Shown: one piece after another, positions 1 through 7,266 of the stretch
Layout of the letters: every line of letters starts with the position of its first letter
Position numbering within the stretch: position 1 is the first letter of the stretch
Assembly: GCF_014287775.1 (NCBI RefSeq)
Contig: NZ_JACOOZ010000003.1
Span: forward strand, 248,001-312,000
DNA length: 64,000 bases
From: Eubacterium_G segne
Lineage (GTDB): Bacteria; Bacillota; Clostridia; Lachnospirales; Lachnospiraceae
Direction: 5' to 3'
Notes under the pieces: model-generated
Told to the model about the DNA's origin: nothing
The model's input: the letters and a program-made list of their open reading frames with translations, nothing else
Database searches by the model: none
Made by a program: the position numbers and the translations under genes

Positions 1-717
1 TGTCTTAACTCTGTCTTTATTAACAAGGCTAAGCATTATGTAAATATTCCTCTGATTATAAACCTGATCTATATTGCTATAATTAGTTACCGTAACCGGA
101 CATTTAAACGTTTTACCACCACACTTTGCCATAACTGTACAACTACCTACTGCCTTTGCTGTTATTACTCCATTACTAACAGTTGCAATATTTTCATTAT
201 TTGAACTCCATGTAATACTTCCACTACTATTTAATAGTTCTAATGTAAAGGTTCCATTCTGTGTATATGAAATTACAGATTTTTCATCTTTATATGTTAC
301 ACCATAAAGATTTATATGAACTTCCGAAACGCTAAATGTTGTGTCTTTATATTCAACCACTTTAACTACCTTTTTAGGTATCTTTTTAACTTTAACACTA
401 CATTTTAACTTTTTACCACCAACCTTGGCAGTAACTGTTGCTTTTCCAGCTTTCTTACCGTAAACTACCCCCTTATTGCTTACCTTTGCAACTTTTTTAT
501 TTGAACTGTACCACTTTGCTTTCTTCTTTGTTCCTGCGACTTTCAGTTTTATTGAATAACCTTCCGTCATGGTTATCCATGAATAATTCAATCTTGCTTT
601 AGCCTGCACTACACTAACATTACCGAAACAAATGAAAGCAAATGACATAATCCATATCATAAGCATTAAGATAGTTTTCGCACCCCTCTTGTTATAACTA
701 AAAACACTCTTTTTCAT
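1..717 (-). CDS. Secreted protein with bacterial Ig-like (Big_2) repeats, probably CAP domain; C-terminus outside window
   Basis: The reading frame is open from an ATG at 717 to the window edge (239 codons), so the 3' end is missing. The first ~40 residues form a signal peptide: a basic start, a hydrophobic core and a VQAKA cleavage-type end. Two Big_2-like domains follow, each with the family pattern of a TWSS/KWYSSN strand and a G-V-(V/I)-T-A/G-K-A turn. The last visible residues, MLSLVNKDRVKT, resemble the first helix of CAP/SCP-like domains, so a CAP domain probably continues outside. Expected location is the cell surface or medium; the ligand is unknown. A terminator-like hairpin lies in the leader (770-800). 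The Ig-like domains are clear, but the CAP assignment rests on about 12 residues. Confidence 0.75.
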   Translation of the reverse strand, partial: MKKSVFSYNKRGAKTILMLMIWIMSFAFICFGNVSVVQAKARLNYSWITMTEGYSIKLKVAGTKKKAKWYSSNKKVAKVSNKGVVYGKKAGKATVTAKVGGKKLKCSVKVKKIPKKVVKVVEYKDTTFSVSEVHINLYGVTYKDEKSVISYTQNGTFTLELLNSSGSITWSSNNENIATVSNGVITAKAVGSCTVMAKCGGKTFKCPVTVTNYSNIDQVYNQRNIYIMLSLVNKDRVKT

Positions 718-769
718 ATTTTTCCTCTTTTCGATGTAAACCTGTGCAGACATCAATAAAGCAAAAAAA

Positions 770-800
770 TTAGTCTATCCAATCATTTCTTCTAGACTAA
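770..800 (-). terminator. Terminator-like hairpin in the leader of the Ig-like/CAP gene
   Basis: On the minus strand TTAGTCTA and TAGACTAA form a perfect 8-bp stem with a 15-nt loop, followed directly by seven T. It sits about 50 nt before the ATG at 717. It could stop read-through from the gene upstream or attenuate transcription into the secreted protein. Too little room exists upstream for a large riboswitch aptamer. Confidence 0.5.
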
Positions 801-865
801 CTTTAGCATTTTGTATTGTTTTTGTAAACAAATCCTTATTGTTTTTTATTTTTTTATTGATAATT

Positions 866-910
866 AAAATGCACTTTCGATGGTGCAAATTAGCATTATA
901 GAAAGTGCAT
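866..910 (-). terminator. Intrinsic terminator of the trigger-factor-like gene
   Basis: A perfect 10-bp stem, ATGCACTTTC (869-878 on plus) against GAAAGTGCAT (901-910), lies 14 nt past the stop codon and is followed on the minus strand by TTTTAATT. Confidence 0.75.
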
Positions 911-923
911 CTTTAAAAATACA

Positions 924-2057
924 TTATTTTATTTTGTAATTGTAGCTTATTTTTGCATTATCAAATACATATTGCTGTGCCTTGTCTAACAAAACAGCTT
1001 CTTTCATTTCATCTTTGGTGTAAAGTTTCTTCATTTCCTCTACACTGTCAAGATTAACTTCCTCATATTCATTCTCATACATTTCTTCAATTTCATCATC
1101 TGAAGCTTCAAGTCCCAAATCCTTAACCAACTGCCACATAACGAGTTCTGACTTTACATTATAAGTATACTCTTCATCTAACTTTTCATCTGTATACTGA
1201 TACTGTTTCTTATATTCCTCAACAGATATGCCTTCATCTTTAGCCTCAGCCTCTATATGTCCGTCAAGCTCTGCTACAATATCATTATACAAATCAGCCG
1301 GATATCCACTCATAGTTGCATTATCTACAACCTTCTTCCACAAACGTTCTTTAAGATTTGATTCTATAATGTACTGCTTTTCCCATTCATAAAGTTCTTT
1401 AGCAGTTGTAACACCATATAAATCTTCTAAATTTTCCTTAACCCACTTATCAGTAACCTTATTAACAACTAATTCAGATACATCTCTTACCTTAATTTCC
1501 AATTTAACTTTTTTACCTGAATAATCCTCAACAGAACCTGCTAATTCCTTTGCTTCATCGCCACTTACTTCTAAGGATAGCTTTTGTCCTGCCTTTGTTC
1601 CAATAAGCTTGTCATATACCTTTTTATCCGCAGCATCATCATTTTTACCAATATAAAAAGATGCTTCTTTCATAGATAAATCGTCAACTTTTTTATTGTC
1701 TATATACGCTACAATATCCACATCTACCTGATCTGTTTCCTTTGCAGCTCTGTCAACCACATCATATTCGTTAGTTTCATCAGCAAGATTTTCGTCCCAT
1801 TCTTCCTGCGAAATTTCATCCTCTATGCCTTTTACCTGACCTAACTTTATGTATTCTCCCGTATTATAGCCGACTTCCTTATTAATATCACTCTTTGGTT
1901 TAATAACCTTCGCCCAGTAAACTACACCGGCAAATACAGCTAATATAACCACAATGATAATAGGAACAATAAGCTTCGCCGGACTTATTTTCTTTTTATC
2001 CGTTTTTGCATTGTTCTCAATGCTGTCATTAACATTATTAATATTGTTTTCTTCCAC
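924..2057 (-). CDS. Membrane-anchored trigger-factor-like folding protein
   Basis: 377 aa from a GTG start with GGAG eight bases upstream. Residues 1-27 are polar and basic, and 28-50 form one transmembrane helix. About 85-195 resembles the FKBP-type domain of trigger factor (VDRAAKETDQVDVDIVAYID, then YDKLIGTKAGQKLSLEV). About 205-377 is a charged helical region like the trigger factor C-terminal domain. The N-terminal ribosome-binding domain of true trigger factor is absent and replaced by the membrane anchor. It is therefore expected to work outside the membrane on exported proteins rather than at the ribosome (inference). Peptidyl-prolyl isomerase activity is uncertain. It lies downstream of guaB, separated by a terminator. 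Confidence 0.7.
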   Translation of the reverse strand: MEENNINNVNDSIENNAKTDKKKISPAKLIVPIIIVVILAVFAGVVYWAKVIKPKSDINKEVGYNTGEYIKLGQVKGIEDEISQEEWDENLADETNEYDVVDRAAKETDQVDVDIVAYIDNKKVDDLSMKEASFYIGKNDDAADKKVYDKLIGTKAGQKLSLEVSGDEAKELAGSVEDYSGKKVKLEIKVRDVSELVVNKVTDKWVKENLEDLYGVTTAKELYEWEKQYIIESNLKERLWKKVVDNATMSGYPADLYNDIVAELDGHIEAEAKDEGISVEEYKKQYQYTDEKLDEEYTYNVKSELVMWQLVKDLGLEASDDEIEEMYENEYEEVNLDSVEEMKKLYTKDEMKEAVLLDKAQQYVFDNAKISYNYKIK

Positions 2058-2101
2058 TACATTATCTCCTTTTGGTATTTTATTAAATTAATTCTTTGTA
2101 T

Positions 2102-2143
2102 AAAAAATACAAAGGATCCTTATCCTAAAAGACCCTTTGTATT
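2102..2143 (-). terminator. Intrinsic terminator of guaB
   Basis: The stem AATACAAAGG/CCTTTGTATT (2106-2115 and 2134-2143 on plus) is followed on the minus strand by a T tract. It separates guaB from the trigger-factor-like gene. Confidence 0.75.
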
Positions 2144-2191
2144 CTATCATATATTATTAAATTAATACACCTTTTTCATATTTTTTTCACA

Positions 2192-3646
2192 TTAAACTTC
2201 TGTAGTGTAGTTTGGTGCTTCCTTTGTAATATGAATATCATGTGGATGACTTTCCTTAAGGGATGCAGCTGAAATCTTAACGAATTTGCCTGTTTCCTTA
2301 AGTGTCTCAATATCCTTAGCTCCACAATATCCCATACCTGAACGTAAACCACCCATAAGCTGGAATACAGTATCTTCAAGGCTTCCCTTGTATGCAACTC
2401 GTCCTTCAACGCCTTCAGGGACTAACTTCTTCGCATTTGTCTGGAAATATCTGTCCTTGCTACCATTTTCCATAGCAGCAATACTTCCCATGCCTCTGTA
2501 TACCTTATATTTACGTCCTTGGAATAATTCAAAATCTCCAGGTGCTTCATCACATCCTGCAAACATTGAACCCATCATACATACGCTACCACCTGCAGCA
2601 ATAGCCTTAACAATATCACCTGAGAACTTAATACCACCGTCTGCAATAATAGGAACACCATATTCCTTCGCTACCTCGTAGCAGTCCATAATAGCTGTAA
2701 CCTGTGGTACACCAATACCTGCAACAACTCGTGTTGTACAGATAGAACCAGGTCCGATGCCAACCTTAACTGCATCTGCTCCTGCTTCAATTAAATCTCT
2801 TGTAGCAGCTCCTGTAGCAACATTTCCTGCTATTACCTGAAGGTCCGGATATTCTGCCTTAATCATCTTTAATGTCTTAAAGATATTAGCTGAATGTCCA
2901 TGAGCTGAATCAATAACAATAGCGTCAACCTTTGCTTCTACCAAAGCTTTAACTCTTTCCATTACATTAGCTGTGATACCTACAGCAGCACCACATAAAA
3001 GTCTGCCCTGCTCATCCTTAGCTGAAAGAGGATACTTAATCTGCTTTTCAATATCCTTAATTGTAATAAGACCTTTAAGATTAAAATCATCATCTACAAT
3101 TGGAAGTTTTTCCTTTCTTGACTTAGCTAAAATAGCTTTTGCCTCTTCAAGAGTAACTCCTTCCTTTGCAGTAATAAGCCCGTCTGATGTCATAGACTCT
3201 TTAATTAATTTATTTTCATCAGTTTCAAATTTCAAGTCACGGTTAGTAATAATTCCAACTAACTTTCTTCCCACAACAATAGGAACACCTGAAATTCTGA
3301 ATTTTGCCATTAAATCATTGGCGTCTTTTAATGTGTGCTCCGGTGTTAAATAGAATGGATCTGTTATAACACCATTCTCAGAACGCTTAACCTTGTCAAC
3401 TTCATCAGCCTGCTGTTCAATAGTCATGTTCTTGTGGATGATTCCAATACCACCCTGTCTCGCCATAGCAATAGCCATTCTATATTCTGTAACTGTGTCC
3501 ATTCCTGCACTCATCATAGGAATATTCAATTTGATTTTTTTAGTAAGATGTGTAGTAAGGTCTACCATGTTAGGTGTCACCTCTGAATACTGAGGTACTA
3601 ATAACACATCATCAAATGTAATTCCTTCACCAATAATTTTACCCAC
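2192..3646 (-). CDS. guaB: IMP dehydrogenase
   Basis: 484 aa, the usual length. It oxidises IMP to XMP with NAD+, the first committed step of GMP synthesis, in the cytosol. Seen: the barrel start FDDVLLVPQYSEVTP, a pair of CBS domains at about 92-205, catalytic Cys303 in GPGSICTTR, the phosphate-binding IADGGIK, and the MGSMFAG and YRGMGS segments near the mobile flap. The start is GTG with AGGAGG eight bases upstream. It has its own promoter (3690-3718), whose -35 lies within the hairpin that ends the upstream gene, and it is followed by a terminator. No purine riboswitch is visible in the short leader. Confidence 0.97.
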   Translation of the reverse strand: MGKIIGEGITFDDVLLVPQYSEVTPNMVDLTTHLTKKIKLNIPMMSAGMDTVTEYRMAIAMARQGGIGIIHKNMTIEQQADEVDKVKRSENGVITDPFYLTPEHTLKDANDLMAKFRISGVPIVVGRKLVGIITNRDLKFETDENKLIKESMTSDGLITAKEGVTLEEAKAILAKSRKEKLPIVDDDFNLKGLITIKDIEKQIKYPLSAKDEQGRLLCGAAVGITANVMERVKALVEAKVDAIVIDSAHGHSANIFKTLKMIKAEYPDLQVIAGNVATGAATRDLIEAGADAVKVGIGPGSICTTRVVAGIGVPQVTAIMDCYEVAKEYGVPIIADGGIKFSGDIVKAIAAGGSVCMMGSMFAGCDEAPGDFELFQGRKYKVYRGMGSIAAMENGSKDRYFQTNAKKLVPEGVEGRVAYKGSLEDTVFQLMGGLRSGMGYCGAKDIETLKETGKFVKISAASLKESHPHDIHITKEAPNYTTEV

Positions 3647-3689
3647 TGATTTTTCCTCCTAATAGTTTAATATGAATTTATTGTTGAAA

Positions 3690-3718
3690 ATACTAACACC
3701 GGAAAACCACTTTGTCAA
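3690..3718 (-). promoter_or_regulatory. guaB promoter
   Basis: On the minus strand TTGACA (3713-3718), a 17-bp spacer and TAGTAT (3690-3695) match a sigma-A promoter about 45 nt before the guaB start. The -35 box is inside the inverted repeat at 3701-3734. Confidence 0.65.
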
Positions 3719-3734
3719 CGACAAAATGGTTTCC
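3701..3734. terminator. Hairpin between the small membrane protein gene and guaB
   Basis: GGAAAACCACTTTGTC (3701-3716) pairs with GACAAAATGGTTTCC (3720-3734), a long stem with a tiny loop, 8 nt past the stop codon of the upstream gene. On the minus strand it lacks a good T tract, so it may be a weak terminator or processing site. It contains the guaB -35 box. Confidence 0.5.
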
Positions 3735-3742
3735 TAAAAAAT

Positions 3743-4237
3743 TTATTTTTTTACGATACTCGGCTTAACATGATACATAGCATCTAATACTTTTTCGTTT
3801 GGTTCAAATATAACCTGCTTACGTCCATCTGAATCATTAACAATCATAGAATAGAGATTAGCGTTTCTGCACCTTGTTGAATAATCTTTCGTAATCGTAT
3901 TATTAATTTTGCTCACAACTTCATCAGACATTGAAGGAGCTACAATTTCAGCATTTTTAATATCATAGCATGCAATTGTCTTTCTCTTTCTCTGACCCAT
4001 AATCTTGTCAATGGATAACTCGCCATTTAAAAAAGAATACTCGTATTCCACGCTGGTATATCCCCAAATAATGTATGTTACATAAATAAGCAATGCTGTG
4101 ATGGTAAGTCCTAATGCACCAATAATCAGCATACTAAATATACCTGCAAGTACAAAAATAATAGCAATCGCTCTCATTAAAATACCGGAAATACTTATTT
4201 TTTTCTTTACAATCTGTTCCACAAATACTTCGTCCAT
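3743..4237 (-). CDS. Small two-helix membrane protein, DUF6106-like
   Basis: 164 aa. Two hydrophobic helices at about 20-40 and 43-65 are followed by a cytosolic-type domain that starts YTSVEYEYSFLNGELSIDKI and has a PH-like strand pattern. It resembles small clostridial membrane proteins grouped as DUF6106; that name is from memory and unchecked. The function is unknown. It starts at an ATG with GGAGG and lies 26 bp downstream of fakA, so it is probably co-transcribed with the asp23-fakA pair. Confidence 0.65.
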   Translation of the reverse strand: MDEVFVEQIVKKKISISGILMRAIAIIFVLAGIFSMLIIGALGLTITALLIYVTYIIWGYTSVEYEYSFLNGELSIDKIMGQRKRKTIACYDIKNAEIVAPSMSDEVVSKINNTITKDYSTRCRNANLYSMIVNDSDGRKQVIFEPNEKVLDAMYHVKPSIVKK

Positions 4238-4263
4238 ATTTTCCTCCGTAATCTCACCGCTGT

Positions 4264-5940
4264 TTATTCAACTGATGCTATATAATAGTAAACCGGCTGT
4301 CCACCTGAATATACTTCAACTTCTAAATCAGGTAATTCTTCGGAAAGCTTGGATGCCAAAGTTTGTGCTTCATCTTCCGTGACACCTTCACCATAGTAAA
4401 TACTTACGATTTCAGAATCTTCATCCTGCATTTTCTTAATCATATCAACAGTTGTTGCTGTAATATCATCACCAACTGACAGGATTCCTTCATCGCCGAT
4501 ACCCATGATATTTCCTTCTCTGATTTCTTTATCATCAATAACCGTGTCTCTTACGGCATATGTGATTTCACCTGTTTTAACATAAGACATACTGTCAGTC
4601 ATGGCTTCTTTATTGTCTTCTGCTGAATTATCCTCAACAAAACCTATCATTGCTGAAATTCCCTGAGGAATAGTCTTTGAAGGAATAACTATAACATTCT
4701 TATCCTCCACAAGGCTTTCAGCCTGATTTGCAGCAAGAATAATGTTTTTGTTATTTGGTAAAACAAAAATTGTTTCTGCATTGACCTTTTCTACAGCATT
4801 TAAAATATCTTCCGTGCTAGGGTTCATAGTCTGTCCACCGGAAATAATGTAATCAACATTTAATCCCTTAAAGATTTCATCTAAACCTTCTCCTACTGAT
4901 ACTGCAATAAAGCCATATTTCTTCTTTGGTTCATCTGTCTTTTTCTTTTCTTCTTCTGCCTTCTGCTGTTCAGCAAGCTTCTCGGCATTCTTAATAAGTC
5001 TCTCGTGATGTTCCTCACGCATATTATCAATTTTCATTCTTGATAATGAACCATATGTCAAAGCTCTGGTAAAGGCTTCACCAGGCTGGTTTGTATGAAC
5101 ATGTACCTTTACAATCTCATCATCAGCCACAAGAACAATTGAATCACCAATCGACTCTAAAAATTCCTTGAAGGACTTTTCAGTTTCATCAGACATAGGC
5201 TTATCTAAATTAATGATAAACTCTGTACAATATCCAAACTTGATATCTGCCTCTTCCATAGGTATATCGTCTTTATTAATGCCTGATGGCGCAGATACCT
5301 CATCAAGAGTATAATCAACTTCTTTGCCAAGGAATGCATCATATGCCCCCTTTAACACTGTCATAAGACCCTGTCCGCCTGAATCAACTACTCCTGCCTG
5401 TTTCAAAACCGGTAACATTTCAGGTGTCTGGCTTAAAACATAATCACCATGCTTTATAATTTCATCAATAACAACTGCCAAGTCATCAGTTTCACCCAGC
5501 ATTTCACATGCCTTATCAGCCATGCCTTTAGCTACTGTAAGAATAGTTCCTTCCTTAGGCTTCATAACTGCCTTGTAAGCTGTCTCAACCGCCTTAACGC
5601 ATGCTCTTGAAAGTACCTCGGTGTTAATTTCTTCGTACTTCTTAATTTCTCTGGTAAATCCTCTGAAAAGCTGTGACAATATAACTCCTGAGTTACCTCT
5701 TGCACCTCTAAGTGAACCTGTAGAAATTGCCTTCGCCATATTCTCCATGGTAGGCTCTGTAATTCCACCAACTTCCTTTGCTGCTGACATAATAGTCAAA
5801 GTCATATTAGTTCCGGTATCTCCGTCTGGAACCGGAAAAACATTTAGCTCATTAATCCATTCCTTTTTTGCTTCAAGGTTCTTGGCACCGGCTATAAACA
5901 TCTTCTGCAAAGTCTTTGCATCAATAACTTTAATTTCCAA
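4264..5940 (-). CDS. fakA: Fatty acid kinase ATP-binding subunit (DhaL/DegV-like, YloV family)
   Basis: 558 aa. The FakA family phosphorylates fatty acids bound to FakB proteins, allowing exogenous fatty acids into phospholipid. The N-terminal DhaL domain (about 8-205) carries NVFPVPDGDTGTNM, with the Mg/ATP-binding aspartates 39 and 41, and a GARGNSGVILSQ motif. A middle domain follows, then a Lys/Glu-rich linker (about 318-335) and a C-terminal DegV-like domain. The start is TTG, with AGGAGG eight bases upstream, and no better ATG exists. It is 29 bp downstream of the Asp23 gene, a common Firmicutes arrangement. No fakB is visible in the window. Confidence 0.9.
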   Translation of the reverse strand: MEIKVIDAKTLQKMFIAGAKNLEAKKEWINELNVFPVPDGDTGTNMTLTIMSAAKEVGGITEPTMENMAKAISTGSLRGARGNSGVILSQLFRGFTREIKKYEEINTEVLSRACVKAVETAYKAVMKPKEGTILTVAKGMADKACEMLGETDDLAVVIDEIIKHGDYVLSQTPEMLPVLKQAGVVDSGGQGLMTVLKGAYDAFLGKEVDYTLDEVSAPSGINKDDIPMEEADIKFGYCTEFIINLDKPMSDETEKSFKEFLESIGDSIVLVADDEIVKVHVHTNQPGEAFTRALTYGSLSRMKIDNMREEHHERLIKNAEKLAEQQKAEEEKKKTDEPKKKYGFIAVSVGEGLDEIFKGLNVDYIISGGQTMNPSTEDILNAVEKVNAETIFVLPNNKNIILAANQAESLVEDKNVIVIPSKTIPQGISAMIGFVEDNSAEDNKEAMTDSMSYVKTGEITYAVRDTVIDDKEIREGNIMGIGDEGILSVGDDITATTVDMIKKMQDEDSEIVSIYYGEGVTEDEAQTLASKLSEELPDLEVEVYSGGQPVYYYIASVE

Positions 5941-5969
5941 ATTTTTATCCTCCTGAGGGTAAGACGTAA

Positions 5970-6329
5970 TTAGTCTATTGTTCTTACACCTTCAACATAT
6001 ATATTAACTTTCTTTACCTTCATTCCGGTAAATTCTTCTATCTTATATTTCACGCTGGATATAATATTATCAGCTATAGTTGCAATATTAACACCATATG
6101 CAACTATAATGTGAAAATCTATTGTAATTTCATTATTTTCATCAATAGCAACATTAATTCCCTTAGTGGAACTGTCTTTCTTTAATAGTCTTACAAGACC
6201 ATCCTTAACGCTTACCATAGCCATTCCTACTATACCGAAACACTCGTATGCTGTTTCACCGGCATATTTTGCAATAACTTCAGGGCTTATAAGTATCTGT
6301 CCTAAATCCGTGTTCATTTTTCCTTTCAT
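5970..6329 (-). CDS. Asp23/Gls24 family envelope stress protein (YloU-like)
   Basis: 119 aa, full length for the family. Seen: GQILISPEVIAKYAGETAYECFGIVGMA near the start, the strand IDFHIIVAYGVNIATIADNI, and a C-terminal VKKVNIYVEGVRTID, all typical of Asp23. Members are cytosolic proteins, often membrane-associated, linked to envelope homeostasis. The start ATG has GGAGG six bases upstream. It is the first gene before fakA. A TATAAT on the minus strand (6414-6419) is a possible -10 without a convincing -35. Confidence 0.88.
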   Translation of the reverse strand: MKGKMNTDLGQILISPEVIAKYAGETAYECFGIVGMAMVSVKDGLVRLLKKDSSTKGINVAIDENNEITIDFHIIVAYGVNIATIADNIISSVKYKIEEFTGMKVKKVNIYVEGVRTID

Positions 6330-6497
6330 ATATTACCTCCGTAAATAGTAGTATCATTTAATTTATTCTATACAATATTGCAATTCAATATTGTTGTTTC
6401 CGTAACTTAAATTATTATACTATCTTTAACATGAAAATGAAAGCCATTTTTATAGAAAGCTACAGCAACACAATCTTTTGTAATGCATTCCTATACA

Positions 6498-6537
6498 AAG
6501 AAAGAGCAGACATAAAGACTCAATCTCTTATCCGCTC
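6498..6537 (-). terminator. Terminator of rpmB
   Basis: On the minus strand GAGCGGA pairs with TCTGCTC (one G-U), extended by a partly paired AAGA/TCTT, then TTTCTTTG. It lies about 35 nt past the rpmB stop. Confidence 0.6.
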
Positions 6538-6570
6538 CTTCTTCTATTTATGCATAGTTTAAAATCTATA

Positions 6571-6756
6571 CTACGCTCTTTCTACTTTTCCTGATTTTAA
6601 ACAAGATGTGCAAACATACATTTTCTTTGCTCCGCCTTCAGTCTTAACTTTAACAGACTTTACGTTTGATTTCCACATTTTGTTTGAACGTCTGTGTGAA
6701 TGGCTCACAGCGTTACCAAAATGAGCACCTTTACCGCAAATACTACATTTAGCCAT
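6571..6756 (-). CDS. rpmB: 50S ribosomal protein L28
   Basis: 61 aa, the usual bacterial size. Seen: MAKCSICGKGAHFGNAVSHS at the start, then NKMWKSNVKSVK and a C-terminal CTSCLKSGKVERA. Four cysteines in two CxxC pairs make this the zinc-binding form of L28. It is a component of the large ribosomal subunit. A strong promoter lies at 6817-6845, and the gene stands alone between terminators. An inverted repeat AGGTCAA/TTGACCT (6782-6804) sits in its short leader. Confidence 0.96.
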   Translation of the reverse strand: MAKCSICGKGAHFGNAVSHSHRRSNKMWKSNVKSVKVKTEGGAKKMYVCTSCLKSGKVERA

Positions 6757-6816
6757 AATCGCACCTCCCTTTGTAAAAATTAGGTCAAACTACTTCATTG
6801 ACCTGACACAAAGGAC

Positions 6817-6845
6817 ATTTTATCAAAACCAGATACAAATTGCAA
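6817..6845 (-). promoter_or_regulatory. rpmB promoter
   Basis: On the minus strand TTGCAA (6840-6845), 17 bp, TAAAAT (6817-6822). It lies about 60 bp before the rpmB start codon. Confidence 0.7.
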
Positions 6846-7197
6846 GTATTTTCTAAAAAAAGTTTTGCAACGAGAATTAGAATCCACTTGCAATCCTCAC
6901 ATCACAGTTTTTTATTTACATCTTACATTTATTGTATTACATATATTTTGTTGTTAGGCTGTTTTAAACTATATACATTTTTGTATTCTTACGTAACTAT
7001 CATATGATGCATATTGTATTGTTACGCTTTTAATATAACTATAATTTTTGAAAAGACAACTCTTTTGATAGCATAGTTTGAAAAAATATGTGAAGAGGTA
7101 CTTTAAGAGTATAGTTTGAATGTTCTTCATGAAGATTTTTATACTATCATCTAGTTTGATAAAGAAAATACAAAAAAAATAATAGCTAATAAAGCTA
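6846..7197. other. Gene-free AT-rich stretch with three spaced TAGTTTGA motifs
   Basis: No ORF with a ribosome site was found on either strand. It contains TAGTTTGA at 7074, 7112 and 7152, about 38-40 bp apart, and an inverted repeat CGTAAC/GTTACG around 6993-7026. It also holds the T tract ending the polysaccharidase transcript. No coding role is apparent. Confidence 0.5.
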
Positions 7198-7226
7198 TAG
7201 AGGGTCCGACAATGCCAGCCCCTCTA
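7172..7226 (-). terminator. Terminator of the beta-helix polysaccharidase gene
   Basis: On the minus strand TAGAGGG/CCCTCTA (7198-7204 and 7220-7226 on plus) forms a stem. A small TAGCT/AGCTA hairpin and a run of eight T (around 7172-7179) follow. Confidence 0.55.
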
Positions 7227-7266
7227 AAACTTCAATTACTCTAAAGTAATCCTTATAATAAATATG

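Noticed and set aside
770..865. Riboswitch ahead of the Ig-like/CAP gene
   Set aside because: Only about 65 nt lie between the upstream terminator and the hairpin, with no recognisable aptamer core.
2286..2681. Plus-strand ORF inside guaB, and similar long opposite-strand ORFs inside dxs, nadK, metH and the P-type ATPase
   Set aside because: They are shadows of well-supported genes, without ribosome sites or recognisable domains.
6782..6804. Inverted repeat AGGTCAA/TTGACCT in the rpmB leader as an operator or autoregulatory site
   Set aside because: Short stem with a 9-nt loop and no known L28 regulatory match; too weak to call.
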